Numbered from the stretch's first letter, positions 17,583 through 26,550 are shown. The stretch: 64,000 bases of DNA from an uncultured Paracoccaceae bacterium (GCA_947497065.1 CANMEQ010000001.1:324208-388207), one strand, 5' to 3'. Numbers and translations: made by a program. Notes: generated from the sequence alone by a model not told the origin.

Positions 17583-18236
17583 ATGGTTTTGGTGCGGCTC
17601 CTGAAAATCGGCATTGTGGCCTATGGCGTTATGTCATTGGCCATGCTGGCGTGGACCTTTGTTTGGCCCGTGCCGAAAACCGATGACTTTAAAACCGCAG
17701 ATGCGATTGTCTGTTTGGGGGGCGGCATGTCGCCAAACGGCACATTGGCCGCCCCCGTTTTGACGCGCATCGAACGGTGCGTGCAGCTGTTTGAAGCGGG
17801 CCGCGCGCCTGTTGTCGTGTTCACGGGGGGGACAGCCGCTGAAAATGGCCCTGCGGCAGGCACGCAGATGTCGCTGTATGCGGCGTCCCTCGGGTTGCCG
17901 GATGCCGCATCCGTTACGGAAAACAACGCGCAGTCAACGTTGCAGAACGGGTTGTTTTCCCTGGAAAAACTGCCCGATGCACAGCGTGTAATACTGGTGA
18001 CTGAGGCATTCCACCTGCCGCGATCATGGGTATCGTTCAAATGGGCCGCTTGGGAACTCGATCATGACGATTTGCGCGTCGCACTTGCCATGTCCGAAAA
18101 CGTGCGGCGAAACCCGCGATCGGGCGATATTGGTTGGCGTATTTTGGCGCGTGAAAGTCTGGCGATTTGGTTCAATCTTGGGCGTGCGGCCTTGTATTCC
18201 ATCGCCCCTAACCCTGATGTGAATTGGCTTCATTGA
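17583..18236 (+). CDS. YdcF/SanA-like DUF218 membrane protein
   Basis: A 217-residue protein with an N-terminal membrane anchor (about residues 7-27) followed by a DUF218 domain: DAIVCLGGGMS, VVVFTGGTAAENGP, ENNAQSTLQN and ILVTEAFHLPRSWVSF. Relatives in E. coli (ElyC, SanA, YdcF) are linked to envelope integrity, but the biochemical reaction is uncertain. The ATG at 17583 is used because it lies directly after guaA; earlier in-frame codons would overlap guaA in another frame. Probably in the same transcript as guaA. Confidence 0.85.
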   Translation: MVLVRLLKIGIVAYGVMSLAMLAWTFVWPVPKTDDFKTADAIVCLGGGMSPNGTLAAPVLTRIERCVQLFEAGRAPVVVFTGGTAAENGPAAGTQMSLYAASLGLPDAASVTENNAQSTLQNGLFSLEKLPDAQRVILVTEAFHLPRSWVSFKWAAWELDHDDLRVALAMSENVRRNPRSGDIGWRILARESLAIWFNLGRAALYSIAPNPDVNWLH

Positions 18237-18258
18237 GCCGATTAGGTAGCCTTAGATC

Positions 18259-18615
18259 ATGCGTGTCGTTCTATCCAGTTTTATCATGGCAATTTTGACG
18301 GGCCCCGTTTTCGGGCAATCCTTGACGTCATCGCTTGTGTGTTCGGGGCAAGATCCGGCGTGGTCGTTGACACTGGATCAGGGCGAAGGCCAGTTTGAGC
18401 TGACCCGCACCTCTGAGCTCACCCTCGCGCTGGAAACACTGGCCCAAGGCGCACAATGGCCCCGGGCGCTCACATTGGTTGGCCGTGGTGATAGTGCAAT
18501 CGTGATCTTGGAAAATAGCGCCTGCAGCGACGGAAACCTCACCGCGCGCGTGTTGACCCAACGGGGGGAAACGCCCTTGTTGCTGACGGGCTGCTGCACG
18601 ACCTCTGCGAATTAG
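18259..18615 (+). CDS. Small exported protein
   Basis: A 118-residue protein with a signal peptide (MRVVLSSFIMAILTGPVFGQ, cleavage probably after FGQ). The mature part begins with a cysteine-containing CSGQDPAWSLTL stretch and ends with a vicinal pair in LLTGCCTTSAN. The CSGQDPAWSL motif resembles a conserved short motif in uncharacterised periplasmic proteins of the COG3650 type (low certainty). It follows the YdcF-like gene by 22 bases. Its stop interlocks with that of the convergent metallopeptidase-like gene (4-base overlap). Confidence 0.65.
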   Translation: MRVVLSSFIMAILTGPVFGQSLTSSLVCSGQDPAWSLTLDQGEGQFELTRTSELTLALETLAQGAQWPRALTLVGRGDSAIVILENSACSDGNLTARVLTQRGETPLLLTGCCTTSAN

Positions 18616-19217
18616 CGCGCGGCGGCAACGATCAAATCGGCGGACATTTCGCCCACCGTGCAGGCCGCGAAATCGGCGGAATTAACACCAATTTCATACC
18701 ATTCCGCACGCGCGGCCAGCCCAATGGACACTTGCGGGCCGGCATTCACCGGCCGGCGGCCCCAATGGGCCTTGGTAAACGGTTCGGTGTCAAAATATTG
18801 CGCCAAATTGATCGCTGGAACCCCTGCCCGCGCTGTCAAAACACCGGCCACACATTCGACCTGCCGTGTCACCATGCCCCGCAGCGCGGCCTCCTCCGAC
18901 CGGCGGGACCGGATCGCGCGCAAGGCCACATCGGCCACGCCGTGACGCACTTGAACCGCATGCCCCAGCACATGGCCCATTTCATAGGCCGCCGCGGGCC
19001 GCGTGACGAAGGTGTCAGAGATGAAAATTGTGTTCCCAGTGGTACAATAGGCGATGTGCGGATTGGTGTTTCGACCAGCCCCGCATGGATCCCCCATATC
19101 ACTGACTGTTTCGACATTTGGCAAATGATCGAACAAAGTGCGCGCTGTCTGATGCACAACCATCGGGTCGGCCGCTGCCGTAGACGCGAAGACGCAGGCG
19201 ATAAAAATCCATTTCAT
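18612..19217 (-). CDS. Exported YpfJ-like putative zinc peptidase with altered active site
   Basis: A 201-residue protein with a signal peptide (MKWIFIACVFASTAAADP). The layout follows the neutral zinc metallopeptidase family (YpfJ, COG2321): a C-x-x-x-x-TIFISDTF segment, the helix that normally holds HExxH, and a RQVECVAGVL segment like the family QADCFAGVW. Here the metal motif reads GHVLGHAVQ (His82, His86), so the catalytic Glu is replaced by Val83. The second ligand region is kept. It is therefore probably not an active peptidase (inference). The ATG at 19217 is preferred to a GTG two codons upstream. Confidence 0.7.
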   Translation of the reverse strand: MKWIFIACVFASTAAADPMVVHQTARTLFDHLPNVETVSDMGDPCGAGRNTNPHIAYCTTGNTIFISDTFVTRPAAAYEMGHVLGHAVQVRHGVADVALRAIRSRRSEEAALRGMVTRQVECVAGVLTARAGVPAINLAQYFDTEPFTKAHWGRRPVNAGPQVSIGLAARAEWYEIGVNSADFAACTVGEMSADLIVAAAR

Positions 19218-19290
19218 GCACACACCTCGCCCTCTTGTCAGACTTATGTCAAGCTGCAGCAGCGTTCACAGTTTGGGAAAGGGTGCGCCA

Positions 19291-20148
19291 ATGTCCAATA
19301 CACCACGTGCCGCCCTTTGGATGATGGGCGCCATTGTCTCGTTCACCTCCATGGCGATCGCGGGCCGCACGGTGAGCATCGAGCTTGATACCTTTGAGAT
19401 TATGTTATTCCGAAGCCTGATTGGCGGAATCATCGTGATATCGGTCGCTTGGGGCGCGGGCACGATTTCGCAAATCAATCGCCAACAGCTGCCCCTGCAT
19501 GGGATTCGAAATCTGGCCCATTTCACGGGGCAAAACCTGTGGTTCTATGCGCTTACGGCCATTCCTTTGGCGCAGGTGTTTGCGTTGGAATTCACAACGC
19601 CGATTTGGGTCATATTGCTGTCGCCTCTTTTGTTGCGCGAACGGATCACGCCCGTCGGGGCCTGTGCCGCCTTGGCCGGGTTTGCCGGTGTTGTGATTGT
19701 CACCCAACCTGGCGCGACACCGGTATCAGCAGGCACGCTCGCGGCGGCAACGGCGGCGATCGGGTTTGCTTTGACGGCTGTTTTTACCCGAAAATTGACC
19801 CAAACTCAGACGATTACCTGCATCTTGTTCTGGCTCACGGTCATCCAACTTGGCCTTGGGCTGGTGTTTGCGGGGTTTGATGGGGATATCGCCCTGCCCT
19901 CTGCGCGCAATGTGCCTTGGCTTGTTTTGATTGGCTGCGCGGGCCTGCTGGCGCATTTCTGCCTGACGACGGCCCTGTCACTGGCCCCTGCAAATATCGT
20001 CATGCCCATTGATTTCATCCGCCTACCCCTCATCGCGATCCTTGGCGCCCAACTTTATGGCGAAACATTGGATATCTGGGTTTTTATTGGCGCTGCTGTG
20101 ATTTTTGCCGCAAATTATGTAAACATTAGCTTCGGTCAGCGGCGCTGA
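19291..20148 (+). CDS. EamA/DMT-family permease
   Basis: A 285-residue inner-membrane protein with about ten hydrophobic segments in two repeats. The EamA arrangement is visible: NLAHFTGQNLWFYALTAIPLAQVFALEFTTPIW in the first repeat, and HFCLTTALSLAPANIVMPIDFIRLPL with a short GETLDIWVFIGAAVI end in the second. Such proteins export metabolites, but the substrate is unknown. The ATG at 19291 follows GGGAAAGGG. It starts 73 bases from the divergent metallopeptidase-like gene. Confidence 0.85.
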   Translation: MSNTPRAALWMMGAIVSFTSMAIAGRTVSIELDTFEIMLFRSLIGGIIVISVAWGAGTISQINRQQLPLHGIRNLAHFTGQNLWFYALTAIPLAQVFALEFTTPIWVILLSPLLLRERITPVGACAALAGFAGVVIVTQPGATPVSAGTLAAATAAIGFALTAVFTRKLTQTQTITCILFWLTVIQLGLGLVFAGFDGDIALPSARNVPWLVLIGCAGLLAHFCLTTALSLAPANIVMPIDFIRLPLIAILGAQLYGETLDIWVFIGAAVIFAANYVNISFGQRR

Positions 20149-20157
20149 GTTTGAAAT

Positions 20158-20188
20158 GCTGCACCTGCAGCCGTGTCTCAAATGAGAC
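20158..20188. promoter_or_regulatory. Two adjacent perfect dyads upstream of the FadL-type porin
   Basis: GCTGCA-CC-TGCAGC (20158-20171) and GTCTCA-AA-TGAGAC (20175-20188) are two perfect inverted repeats of the same design: 6-base arms with a 2-base centre, 3 bases apart. They sit between the permease stop (20148) and the porin start. No T-run follows, so operators are more likely than a terminator; both are inferred. Confidence 0.4.
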
Positions 20189-20226
20189 TCCCGTGAGAAC
20201 TGCGACAATCTGACGTAGCGTCCGAA

Positions 20227-20256
20227 TTGATTCATTTAGGTGCGGCTATCTACTGT
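20227..20256 (+). promoter_or_regulatory. Possible promoter of the FadL-type porin gene
   Basis: TTGATT (20227-20232) and TACTGT (20251-20256) are spaced by 18 bases and lie about 45 bases before the ATG. This is the best -35/-10 pair I can see, but the match is modest. Confidence 0.3.
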
Positions 20257-20300
20257 GGTTCAGGGAGATATCCACCACTCATGGATAAGGGAAAAGGGAC

Positions 20301-21377
20301 ATGATGAAATATATGACAGCGGGCGCAGCCCTGCTTTTGACAACAACAGCTGCAACCGCTGGTGGTCTTGATCGCTCTGGTCAGAGCATTGGTTCAATCT
20401 TTGAAGACGGCGATTACGTAGAATTGAGCTTTGGTTCAATTTCACCATCGATTTCCGGCAATGCAAACCCAGCTTTCGGCGGTGCGCCAACAGGTAACAT
20501 CGGCCAAGACTACACGCAGTTGGGCCTCGCCTATAAAACGCAAGTGAACGACAAGGTGTCCTTGGGGTTGATTTTTGATCAGCCGTTCGGTGCTGACGTG
20601 TTTTATGAAGACGCTGGCTATTTGCTTTCTGGCGCGAATGCCTCTGTAGAAAGCACCGGTATCACTGGGCTTGTACGCTATGAAATCGATAACAACTTCA
20701 GCGTCCATGGTGGCCTGCGGTACGTAAAAGCGAATGGTGTCTATGATGTTCCGGCCCTTCCGGATCTAGACGGGCCAGGCCCAGCGACTGCGACACCTGC
20801 TTATGCATCAACTTATTCTTCTGGTGATGGTGTTGGCTATGTCGTCGGTGGTGCGTATGAGCGCGACGACATCGCAATGCGCGTTGCACTGACATATAGC
20901 AGTGAAATTGATCTGGAGCTGGATGGGACAGTCGGTGACCTCAGCACAACACTACCTGAATCTTTCAACTTGGATTTCCAAACAGGTATCGCCGCGGACA
21001 CGCTGCTGTTTGGTTCCGTGCGTTATGTCATGTGGGATGGTTTCAGCCTCGATGACAACCTTGCCGGAAGCATTCTGAACTATGACGATGATGTTGTAAC
21101 GTGGAACGTTGGTGTTGGCCGCCGGATCACAGATAATTTCGCGGCCTCCTTCTCCATTGGCTATGAAAAGTCCACGGGCGAGCCGACCGGTAACCTCGGG
21201 CCGACGGATGGCTACATCAGCTACCAAGTTGGTGGCGCCTACACTATGGACAATGGTGTCGAAGTGTCCGGTGGTGTCCGCTACATCAACATCGGTGATG
21301 CAACCACGACAATTGGGTCAAGCTTCAACGACAATGATGCTGTAGCCGTTGGTCTTAAGGTTGCTTATTCTTTCTAA
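20301..21377 (+). CDS. OmpP1/FadL-family outer-membrane transporter
   Basis: A 358-residue protein with a signal peptide (MMKYMTAGAALLLTTTAATA) and mature start GGLDRSGQSIGSIFEDGDYVE, typical of the FadL family plug region. The rest alternates hydrophobic and polar residues as in a beta-barrel and ends VAVGLKVAYSF, with a C-terminal Phe as in outer-membrane barrels. FadL-type barrels let long-chain fatty acids or other hydrophobic compounds cross the outer membrane. Two adjacent dyads lie upstream and a strong terminator downstream, so it is a single-gene transcript. The substrate is inferred only from family. Confidence 0.88.
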   Translation: MMKYMTAGAALLLTTTAATAGGLDRSGQSIGSIFEDGDYVELSFGSISPSISGNANPAFGGAPTGNIGQDYTQLGLAYKTQVNDKVSLGLIFDQPFGADVFYEDAGYLLSGANASVESTGITGLVRYEIDNNFSVHGGLRYVKANGVYDVPALPDLDGPGPATATPAYASTYSSGDGVGYVVGGAYERDDIAMRVALTYSSEIDLELDGTVGDLSTTLPESFNLDFQTGIAADTLLFGSVRYVMWDGFSLDDNLAGSILNYDDDVVTWNVGVGRRITDNFAASFSIGYEKSTGEPTGNLGPTDGYISYQVGGAYTMDNGVEVSGGVRYINIGDATTTIGSSFNDNDAVAVGLKVAYSF

Positions 21378-21394
21378 AGCGACCGCAAAATCAC

Positions 21395-21434
21395 AACGAA
21401 AGCCCCGAACGGAGACGTTTGGGGCTTTTTCGTT
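21395..21434 (+). terminator. Terminator of the FadL-type gene
   Basis: Arms AAAGCCCC (21399-21406) and GGGGCTTT (21421-21428) with a 14-base loop, followed by more T residues and an outer AACG/CGTT pairing. It ends before the next gene at 21468. Confidence 0.8.
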
Positions 21435-21467
21435 GCGTGTGGCTGGAACCCGCACTAACCAAGGTTC

Positions 21468-22331
21468 ATGATCTATTCTTCTGCCTCCGACTGGGCGCAA
21501 GCGCCGCAAAAACGTGTTCTGATCTTTGCGATGTCAGGGCTTGGTAAAACTTATGTTTCCAACATGTTACGCGAGACACATGATTGGTTTCACTACTCCA
21601 TCGATTACCGGATCGGCACGCGCTACATGGGCGAATTCATTGCCGATAACGCCAAAGCCGAAGCCATGAAGGTTCCGTTTTTGCGCGAACTGCTGATGTC
21701 AGACAGTATTCATATCGCCTCCAACATCACCTTCGATAATCTGACCCCTGTCAGCACCTATCTTGGCAAACCGGGTGACCAAGCGCTTGGCGGGTTGCCG
21801 ATGGCGGAATACCAGCGACGGCAAGAGCAATTCCGACGTGCCGAATTGGATGCGTTGCGTGACACGCCCTATTTCATCGAGCGTGCGCAGACATTGTATG
21901 GCTATCCGAATTTCGTTTGCGACACTGGGGGCTCGATCTGTGAATGGGTTGATCCCGATGACGCCAATGATCCGGTCCTGACCCTTTTGGCGCAATCGTG
22001 CTTGATGGTCTGGATCAAAGGCACCGAAGACCACACGGCAGAGCTGGTGCGCAGGTTTGACAAGGCGCCGAAACCTATGGCCTATCAGCCCGAATTCCTT
22101 GTACAGGCATGGCATGATTTTTTAAATGAAAACAACATGTCTGAAGGCGATGTTGATCCCGATGAATTCATTCGTTGGACTTACGCGCGTGCGCTTGCAC
22201 ACCGTCAACCGCGCTATGCGGCCATGGCCGATAATTGGGGCGTGACCGTTGATGCCTCCGATATGGCATCGGTGCGAGATCAAGCAGACTTTACCGCTGT
22301 CATCGGTCAAGCCCTTGAGAAGCGCGGCTAG
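21468..22331 (+). CDS. P-loop nucleoside-triphosphate-binding protein, unknown role
   Basis: A 287-residue soluble protein with an early Walker A motif AMSGLGKTY (residues about 21-29) directed at a small fold: VLIFAMSGLGKTYVSNMLRE, then HDWFHYSIDYRIG. No Walker B of a defined family is obvious. The remainder is acidic and Trp/Tyr-rich (CEWVDPDDANDP, LMVWIKGTEDHTAELVRRF). The early P-loop and kinase-like lid suggest a small-molecule kinase or ATPase; nothing more can be named. It stands between a terminator and metA, 43 bases before metA, so the two may be co-transcribed. Confidence 0.7.
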   Translation: MIYSSASDWAQAPQKRVLIFAMSGLGKTYVSNMLRETHDWFHYSIDYRIGTRYMGEFIADNAKAEAMKVPFLRELLMSDSIHIASNITFDNLTPVSTYLGKPGDQALGGLPMAEYQRRQEQFRRAELDALRDTPYFIERAQTLYGYPNFVCDTGGSICEWVDPDDANDPVLTLLAQSCLMVWIKGTEDHTAELVRRFDKAPKPMAYQPEFLVQAWHDFLNENNMSEGDVDPDEFIRWTYARALAHRQPRYAAMADNWGVTVDASDMASVRDQADFTAVIGQALEKRG

Positions 22332-22374
22332 GCCGCCTACATCCACCCTTCGTTGACACAACAGGACTGAACCT

Positions 22375-23319
22375 ATGCCGATCCGCCTTCCCCGCTCGCT
22401 TCCCGCCTTTGACGTTTTATCGCGTGAAGGTGTTATGGTGATGGGCCAGGCTGCCGCGGACCAGCAGGACATTCGCCCCATGCGCATCGGCATTTTGAAC
22501 CTGATGCCGAAGAAAATTCAGACGGAAAACCAATTCGCGCGGTTGATCGGGGCCACGCCGCTTCAGATTGAGCTGACGCTGATCCGGATGTCGGATCATG
22601 AAAGCCGGAACACCGCGGCTGACCATTTGGAAGAGTTTTACCGCACCTTCCAAGAGGTGAAGGACCAAAAGTTTGACGGGCTGATCATCACCGGTGCCCC
22701 CATCGAACATCTGGAGTTTTCGGACGTCACCTATTGGGACGAGCTGACCGAAATCATGGATTGGACGCAGACGAACGTACATTCCACGTTCGGGGTGTGT
22801 TGGGGTGGCATGGCGATGATCAACCACTTCCACGGGGTCAAAAAACATATCCTGTCGAAGAAGCTGTTCGGCTGCTACCGCCACATGAACTTCGCCCCGC
22901 AAAGCCCCTATTTGCGTGGATTTTCTGATGAATTGGCCATGCCTGTCAGCCGCTGGACGGAAATGAAACGCGACGAGATCGAGGCCGCTGGCCTGCCGAT
23001 TTTGTTGCATTCCAATGACGTAGGTCCTGCATTGGTCGAAGACCCAGATCATCGCGCGATCTATGTGTTCAACCACTTTGAATATGACAGCGATACCTTG
23101 GCCCAAGAATACCAACGTGACCTGACAAACAACCAAATCGAAGGTGCGGAAATTCAGTTGCCGATCAACTATTTCCCCGATGATGATCCATCGAAAACAC
23201 CGCCGAACCGTTGGCGCAGCCATGCGCATCTGTTGTACGGGAACTGGATCAGCGAAATTTATCTGACGACGCCCTATGATATCGATCAAATCGGATTAAC
23301 CAGCACCGATCTGCGTTGA
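22375..23319 (+). CDS. metA: Homoserine O-acyltransferase MetA (acetyl-CoA type predicted)
   Basis: A 314-residue MetA-fold enzyme that activates homoserine for methionine synthesis. Catalytic Cys142 lies in FGVCWGG, and the His-Glu pair in FNHFEYD. Residue 111, known to set acyl-donor choice in MetA proteins (Gly for succinyl-CoA, Glu for acetyl-CoA), is Glu here ([10 protein letters not shown]). The product is therefore predicted to be O-acetylhomoserine despite the MetA fold. The 43-base leader is too short to hold a SAM-II riboswitch, and I see none in it. Confidence 0.93.
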   Translation: MPIRLPRSLPAFDVLSREGVMVMGQAAADQQDIRPMRIGILNLMPKKIQTENQFARLIGATPLQIELTLIRMSDHESRNTAADHLEEFYRTFQEVKDQKFDGLIITGAPIEHLEFSDVTYWDELTEIMDWTQTNVHSTFGVCWGGMAMINHFHGVKKHILSKKLFGCYRHMNFAPQSPYLRGFSDELAMPVSRWTEMKRDEIEAAGLPILLHSNDVGPALVEDPDHRAIYVFNHFEYDSDTLAQEYQRDLTNNQIEGAEIQLPINYFPDDDPSKTPPNRWRSHAHLLYGNWISEIYLTTPYDIDQIGLTSTDLR

Positions 23320-23412
23320 GCAACCGTGACGCAACGACAGCATGAAACACGGCGCATAGGCTTTGTGTTCGGGCCGAGGCGCCCTATCTATAGGGTGAAC
23401 CTTTAGCGCAGG

Positions 23413-24405
23413 ATGATCCATTTGGCTTTCAAGCTCGTCGCAACCTTGTCTCTCGCCGCCCTCGCCGGCTGCGCCGTTATGACCGACCGTCAATCGGACG
23501 GCCAGGTCGCGCAGGCCGAGCGGGACTATCCCCCAGAAGGGCAAATTCTCAACGTGGATGGGCGCAATGTGCATGCGGTTGTTGCTGGAACCGGGCCCGA
23601 TTTGGTGCTGATCCACGGTGCGGGCGGCAATGCGCGCGAATTTACGTTTCAATACCTCGACCGTCTGAAAGATCGCTACCGGGTGATCATTTTTGACCGC
23701 CCTGGTTTGGGTTACACTGATCGCACGTCTGACGCCTATGACAGTGCCTTTACCACACAAGCCGAAAGCCCTGCGGAACAGGCGCAACTACTACAGCGTG
23801 CGGCTGTGCAGCTGGGGGCAACGAACGCGATTGTTTTGGGCCATTCCTATGGTGGATCAGTTGCGCTGGCCTGGGGGTTGAACCACCCCGAAACCACGGC
23901 CGGTGTCGTAAATGTTGCGGGTCCATCTCATCCTTGGCCCGGTGGTTTGGGCGCCTATTACACCGTGAACGGCTCGCTATTGGGCGGCGCAATTGTGCCG
24001 CCTGTTATTTCGGCATTGGCCACCGAAGATCGGATCGCCGAGGCCATCGCCCCGATCTTTGCACCGCAGCCCGTACCAGACGGCTACATTGACCATATCG
24101 GCGGTGCATTAACCGTGAGGCCGGACAGTTTTCGCGCCAATACACGGCAGGTCAATACACTCCGCCCCCATATCGTGGCTATGGCCGCACGCTACGTCGA
24201 TGAGTTCACGCTACCGTTGGAAATCATCCATGGCGATGCAGACACGACAGTGCCGTTAGACATTCACTCGATCCCCCTGTCAGCCGCTGTACCGCAGGCA
24301 AATTTGACCGTGCTCGAAGGGGTAGGCCATATGCCCCATCACGCAAGGCCAGAGGTTGTTTTCGACGCAATCGACAGGATCGCAACGCAGGCCGGATTGC
24401 GCTAG
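23413..24405 (+). CDS. Alpha/beta-hydrolase lipoprotein
   Basis: A 330-residue alpha/beta hydrolase with a lipoprotein signal: lipobox LAGC with Cys20 as the likely lipidated residue. The hydrolase core shows HGAGGNAREF, nucleophile Ser in VLGHSYGGS, the acid in HGDADTTVPL and the catalytic His in GVGHMPHH. The mature enzyme should sit at the inner or outer membrane facing the periplasm. The substrate is unknown. It is preceded by a 93-base gap after metA and followed closely by ppk2. Confidence 0.85.
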   Translation: MIHLAFKLVATLSLAALAGCAVMTDRQSDGQVAQAERDYPPEGQILNVDGRNVHAVVAGTGPDLVLIHGAGGNAREFTFQYLDRLKDRYRVIIFDRPGLGYTDRTSDAYDSAFTTQAESPAEQAQLLQRAAVQLGATNAIVLGHSYGGSVALAWGLNHPETTAGVVNVAGPSHPWPGGLGAYYTVNGSLLGGAIVPPVISALATEDRIAEAIAPIFAPQPVPDGYIDHIGGALTVRPDSFRANTRQVNTLRPHIVAMAARYVDEFTLPLEIIHGDADTTVPLDIHSIPLSAAVPQANLTVLEGVGHMPHHARPEVVFDAIDRIATQAGLR

Positions 24406-24447
24406 GAGGGCTGGCCCTTCATAGTGCATCAAACCCAAGGAGGTCCC

Positions 24448-25320
24448 ATGTCGCCATTGCCATTTGACGGTGAAATCAGCCGCTATTTCCAACAGGACGC
24501 GCCCGCCGATGTGCGCGCCGAAATTGAGGGCGCGAAAAAGGGCGAGATCCTCGCGACCGATTTTCCGTATGAGAAGAAATGGAAACGTGCTGACTACGAA
24601 GACGCTTTGGCCAATTTGCAAATTGAACTAGTCAAAATGCAGTCTTGGGTTAAGGCCAGTGGTCAACGCATTGCGATCGTGTTCGAAGGCCGCGATGCCG
24701 CCGGAAAAGGTGGTACAATCAAACGGTTCCGCGAAAACCTTAATCCACGTGGCGCGCGGGTTGTGGCCCTGTCCAAACCTACAGAGACCGAAGCCGGCCA
24801 ATGGTATTTCCAACGCTACATTCAGCATCTGCCCTCTGCGGGCGAGATCACATTTTTTGATCGCTCATGGTACAATCGCGGCGTCGTCGAGAAGGTTTTC
24901 GGGTTTTGTTCCGATACTCAGCGCGCAAAATGGTTCGAGCAGGTTAACCCGTTTGAGCAGATGCTGGTGGATGAAGGGATCAAGGTTTTCAAAATTTGGC
25001 TGACCGTCGATCGGGCCGCACAATTGCAACGGTTTATGGATCGTGAACACGACCCGCTCAAGCAATGGAAGCTCAGCTGGATCGATGTTGAGGGCCTCAA
25101 GAAATGGGATGGCTACACAGATGCCATTGCCGAAACATTGGCCAAAACCCACACCGAGGCCGCCCCTTGGACCGTCATCCGCAGCGCAGACAAACGCCGC
25201 GCGCGGGTCAATGCGATCCGCTCGGTGCTGTGCCAACTGGATTATGACGGCAAAGATACCCACGCGTTAGGCCAGCCCGACCCAAATATCGTTGGCGGGC
25301 CGGAGGCATTGAGTGCCTAA
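24448..25320 (+). CDS. ppk2: Polyphosphate kinase 2
   Basis: A 290-residue PPK2-family kinase that transfers phosphate between polyphosphate and nucleotides. Walker A is [15 protein letters not shown], followed by the family stretch [21 protein letters not shown], Walker B-like [10 protein letters not shown] and the lid [10 protein letters not shown]. The length is that of a one-domain class I type enzyme, which usually prefers ADP or GDP phosphorylation. The ATG at 24448 follows AAGGAGG, so it is preferred to an upstream GTG. Its end overlaps a TetR-family gene by 8 bases. Confidence 0.92.
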   Translation: MSPLPFDGEISRYFQQDAPADVRAEIEGAKKGEILATDFPYEKKWKRADYEDALANLQIELVKMQSWVKASGQRIAIVFEGRDAAGKGGTIKRFRENLNPRGARVVALSKPTETEAGQWYFQRYIQHLPSAGEITFFDRSWYNRGVVEKVFGFCSDTQRAKWFEQVNPFEQMLVDEGIKVFKIWLTVDRAAQLQRFMDREHDPLKQWKLSWIDVEGLKKWDGYTDAIAETLAKTHTEAAPWTVIRSADKRRARVNAIRSVLCQLDYDGKDTHALGQPDPNIVGGPEALSA

Positions 25321-25930
25321 GCGCGGCTATCACCACGGCGATTTGAAGCGGGCGCTGGTCGATGGTGCATTGCGCTTGATCGAGGAAAAGGGCCCCACCG
25401 GTTTCACCCTGTCCGAAGCCGCACGAGAAGCTGGGGTCACGCCTGCGGCTGTTTACCGGCATTTCGACGGCCGCGAAGACCTGATCGCCGAAGCTGCGCG
25501 CCAAGGCTATGAAATTTTCGCCGATTTAATGGAATACGCCTATGCCAAGGGCCAACCGTCAGCGCTTGCGTCATTTGAGGCGACTGGACGGGCCTATCTG
25601 GCCTTTGCCCGCAAATATCCCGGCCATTACGTGGCCATGTTTGAAAGCGGTATTTCGATCCAGCGCACGCCTGAATTGAACGATGTTGCGACGCGGGCGA
25701 TGGGGGTGCTTGAAACCGCCGCAACTGAGCTGTCGCTGCACATCCCAGAAGAGCGCCGTCCCCCGCCGCAAATGTTCAGTGCCCATATCTGGGCGATGTC
25801 CCACGGGGTGGTTGAATTGTTTGCCCGTGGCGCGCCCGGAACCCGCTCGCCCTACCCGCCGGAAGATTTGCTGGAAACCGGGATTGGCGTTTATTTACGG
25901 GGCCTTGGGTTGGTCGAGCCAGACGCCTAG
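25313..25930 (+). CDS. TetR/AcrR-family regulator overlapping ppk2
   Basis: A 205-residue TetR-type repressor. The N-terminal HTH reads [20 protein letters not shown] then [20 protein letters not shown], with the usual [15 protein letters not shown]. The C-terminal ligand domain is of the WHG type ([13 protein letters not shown]). A GTG start at 25313 lies inside the last codons of ppk2 (8-base overlap), which suggests translational coupling. The regulator and kinase are thus likely made together; the controlled gene is not evident from sequence, although autoregulation is common in this family. Confidence 0.88.
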   Translation: MPKRGYHHGDLKRALVDGALRLIEEKGPTGFTLSEAAREAGVTPAAVYRHFDGREDLIAEAARQGYEIFADLMEYAYAKGQPSALASFEATGRAYLAFARKYPGHYVAMFESGISIQRTPELNDVATRAMGVLETAATELSLHIPEERRPPPQMFSAHIWAMSHGVVELFARGAPGTRSPYPPEDLLETGIGVYLRGLGLVEPDA

Positions 25931-26077
25931 GGCACGCTCATCCTTCAGTCAAACGGGGCGCCTGCATTTCTGCAATTCCGGTTCTGCAATGGTTTGTATC
26001 GACACATAGCCCTGATGTTTGCGACGTTTCCCTACTGATGGAGCACATTCCATCTATGTTGCAGGGATTTAATTAAC

Positions 26078-26491
26078 ATGAACATCATATCAGACATCGG
26101 CGTTTGGGGCGTCAGAGTTGTCACGGGCTTGATCCTGTTCTGGATCGGCCTCCAGCCCATCACGGTCCACCATGCGGCCCCTCTCATCGAGACGTTTCCG
26201 CTCACACTGTCAGCGACCAACATGTTCTTTATGGACGTGATGCTGCGCTTGGCCTTTCTTGTGTTTGGTTTGGCGATTGTTTTAGGTGTGCGGACACGAG
26301 TTTCCGCATCGATCATGCTGGTTTTGACAATGGCGCAGGCCGTTCAGTGCATCCACACCCACAGCGAATGGACAATTGGGAAGGTCTTCGTGAGCCTGGC
26401 AATTGTAGGGCTCTGTGTTCTGGTTGTTCAGGGTGGCAGGCGTTTTTCGGTTTTGCGTGGGGGGTGGCAGCCGCTTCAATTGAAAACCTAA
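26078..26491 (+). CDS. Small membrane protein with four hydrophobic segments
   Basis: A 137-residue protein with four hydrophobic stretches (about 10-30, 45-70, 73-92, 100-118). It is conserved in general character with small DoxX-like membrane proteins, but no named motif is present. The ATG at 26078 follows a short A/T-rich gap. The preceding 147 bases contain no clear promoter. It stands alone, facing the convergent rplM-rpsI operon across a bidirectional-looking hairpin. Confidence 0.6.
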   Translation: MNIISDIGVWGVRVVTGLILFWIGLQPITVHHAAPLIETFPLTLSATNMFFMDVMLRLAFLVFGLAIVLGVRTRVSASIMLVLTMAQAVQCIHTHSEWTIGKVFVSLAIVGLCVLVVQGGRRFSVLRGGWQPLQLKT

Positions 26492-26518
26492 TCACTTCTC
26501 AAACGCGGATCATCAAAC

Positions 26519-26550
26519 GCAAAAAGGGCGGCCAATGGGCCGCCCTTTCG
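26519..26550 (-). terminator. Terminator of the rplM-rpsI operon
   Basis: An 11-base perfect stem (AAAGGGCGGCC at 26523-26533 with its complement at 26538-26548) has a 4-base loop. In the minus direction it is followed by five T residues (26521-26525). Because A residues precede it, it may also serve the convergent membrane-protein gene. Confidence 0.88.

Noticed and set aside
22332-22374. A possible SAM riboswitch before metA.
   Set aside because: The leader is only 43 bases and has no stem or conserved SAM-II motif.
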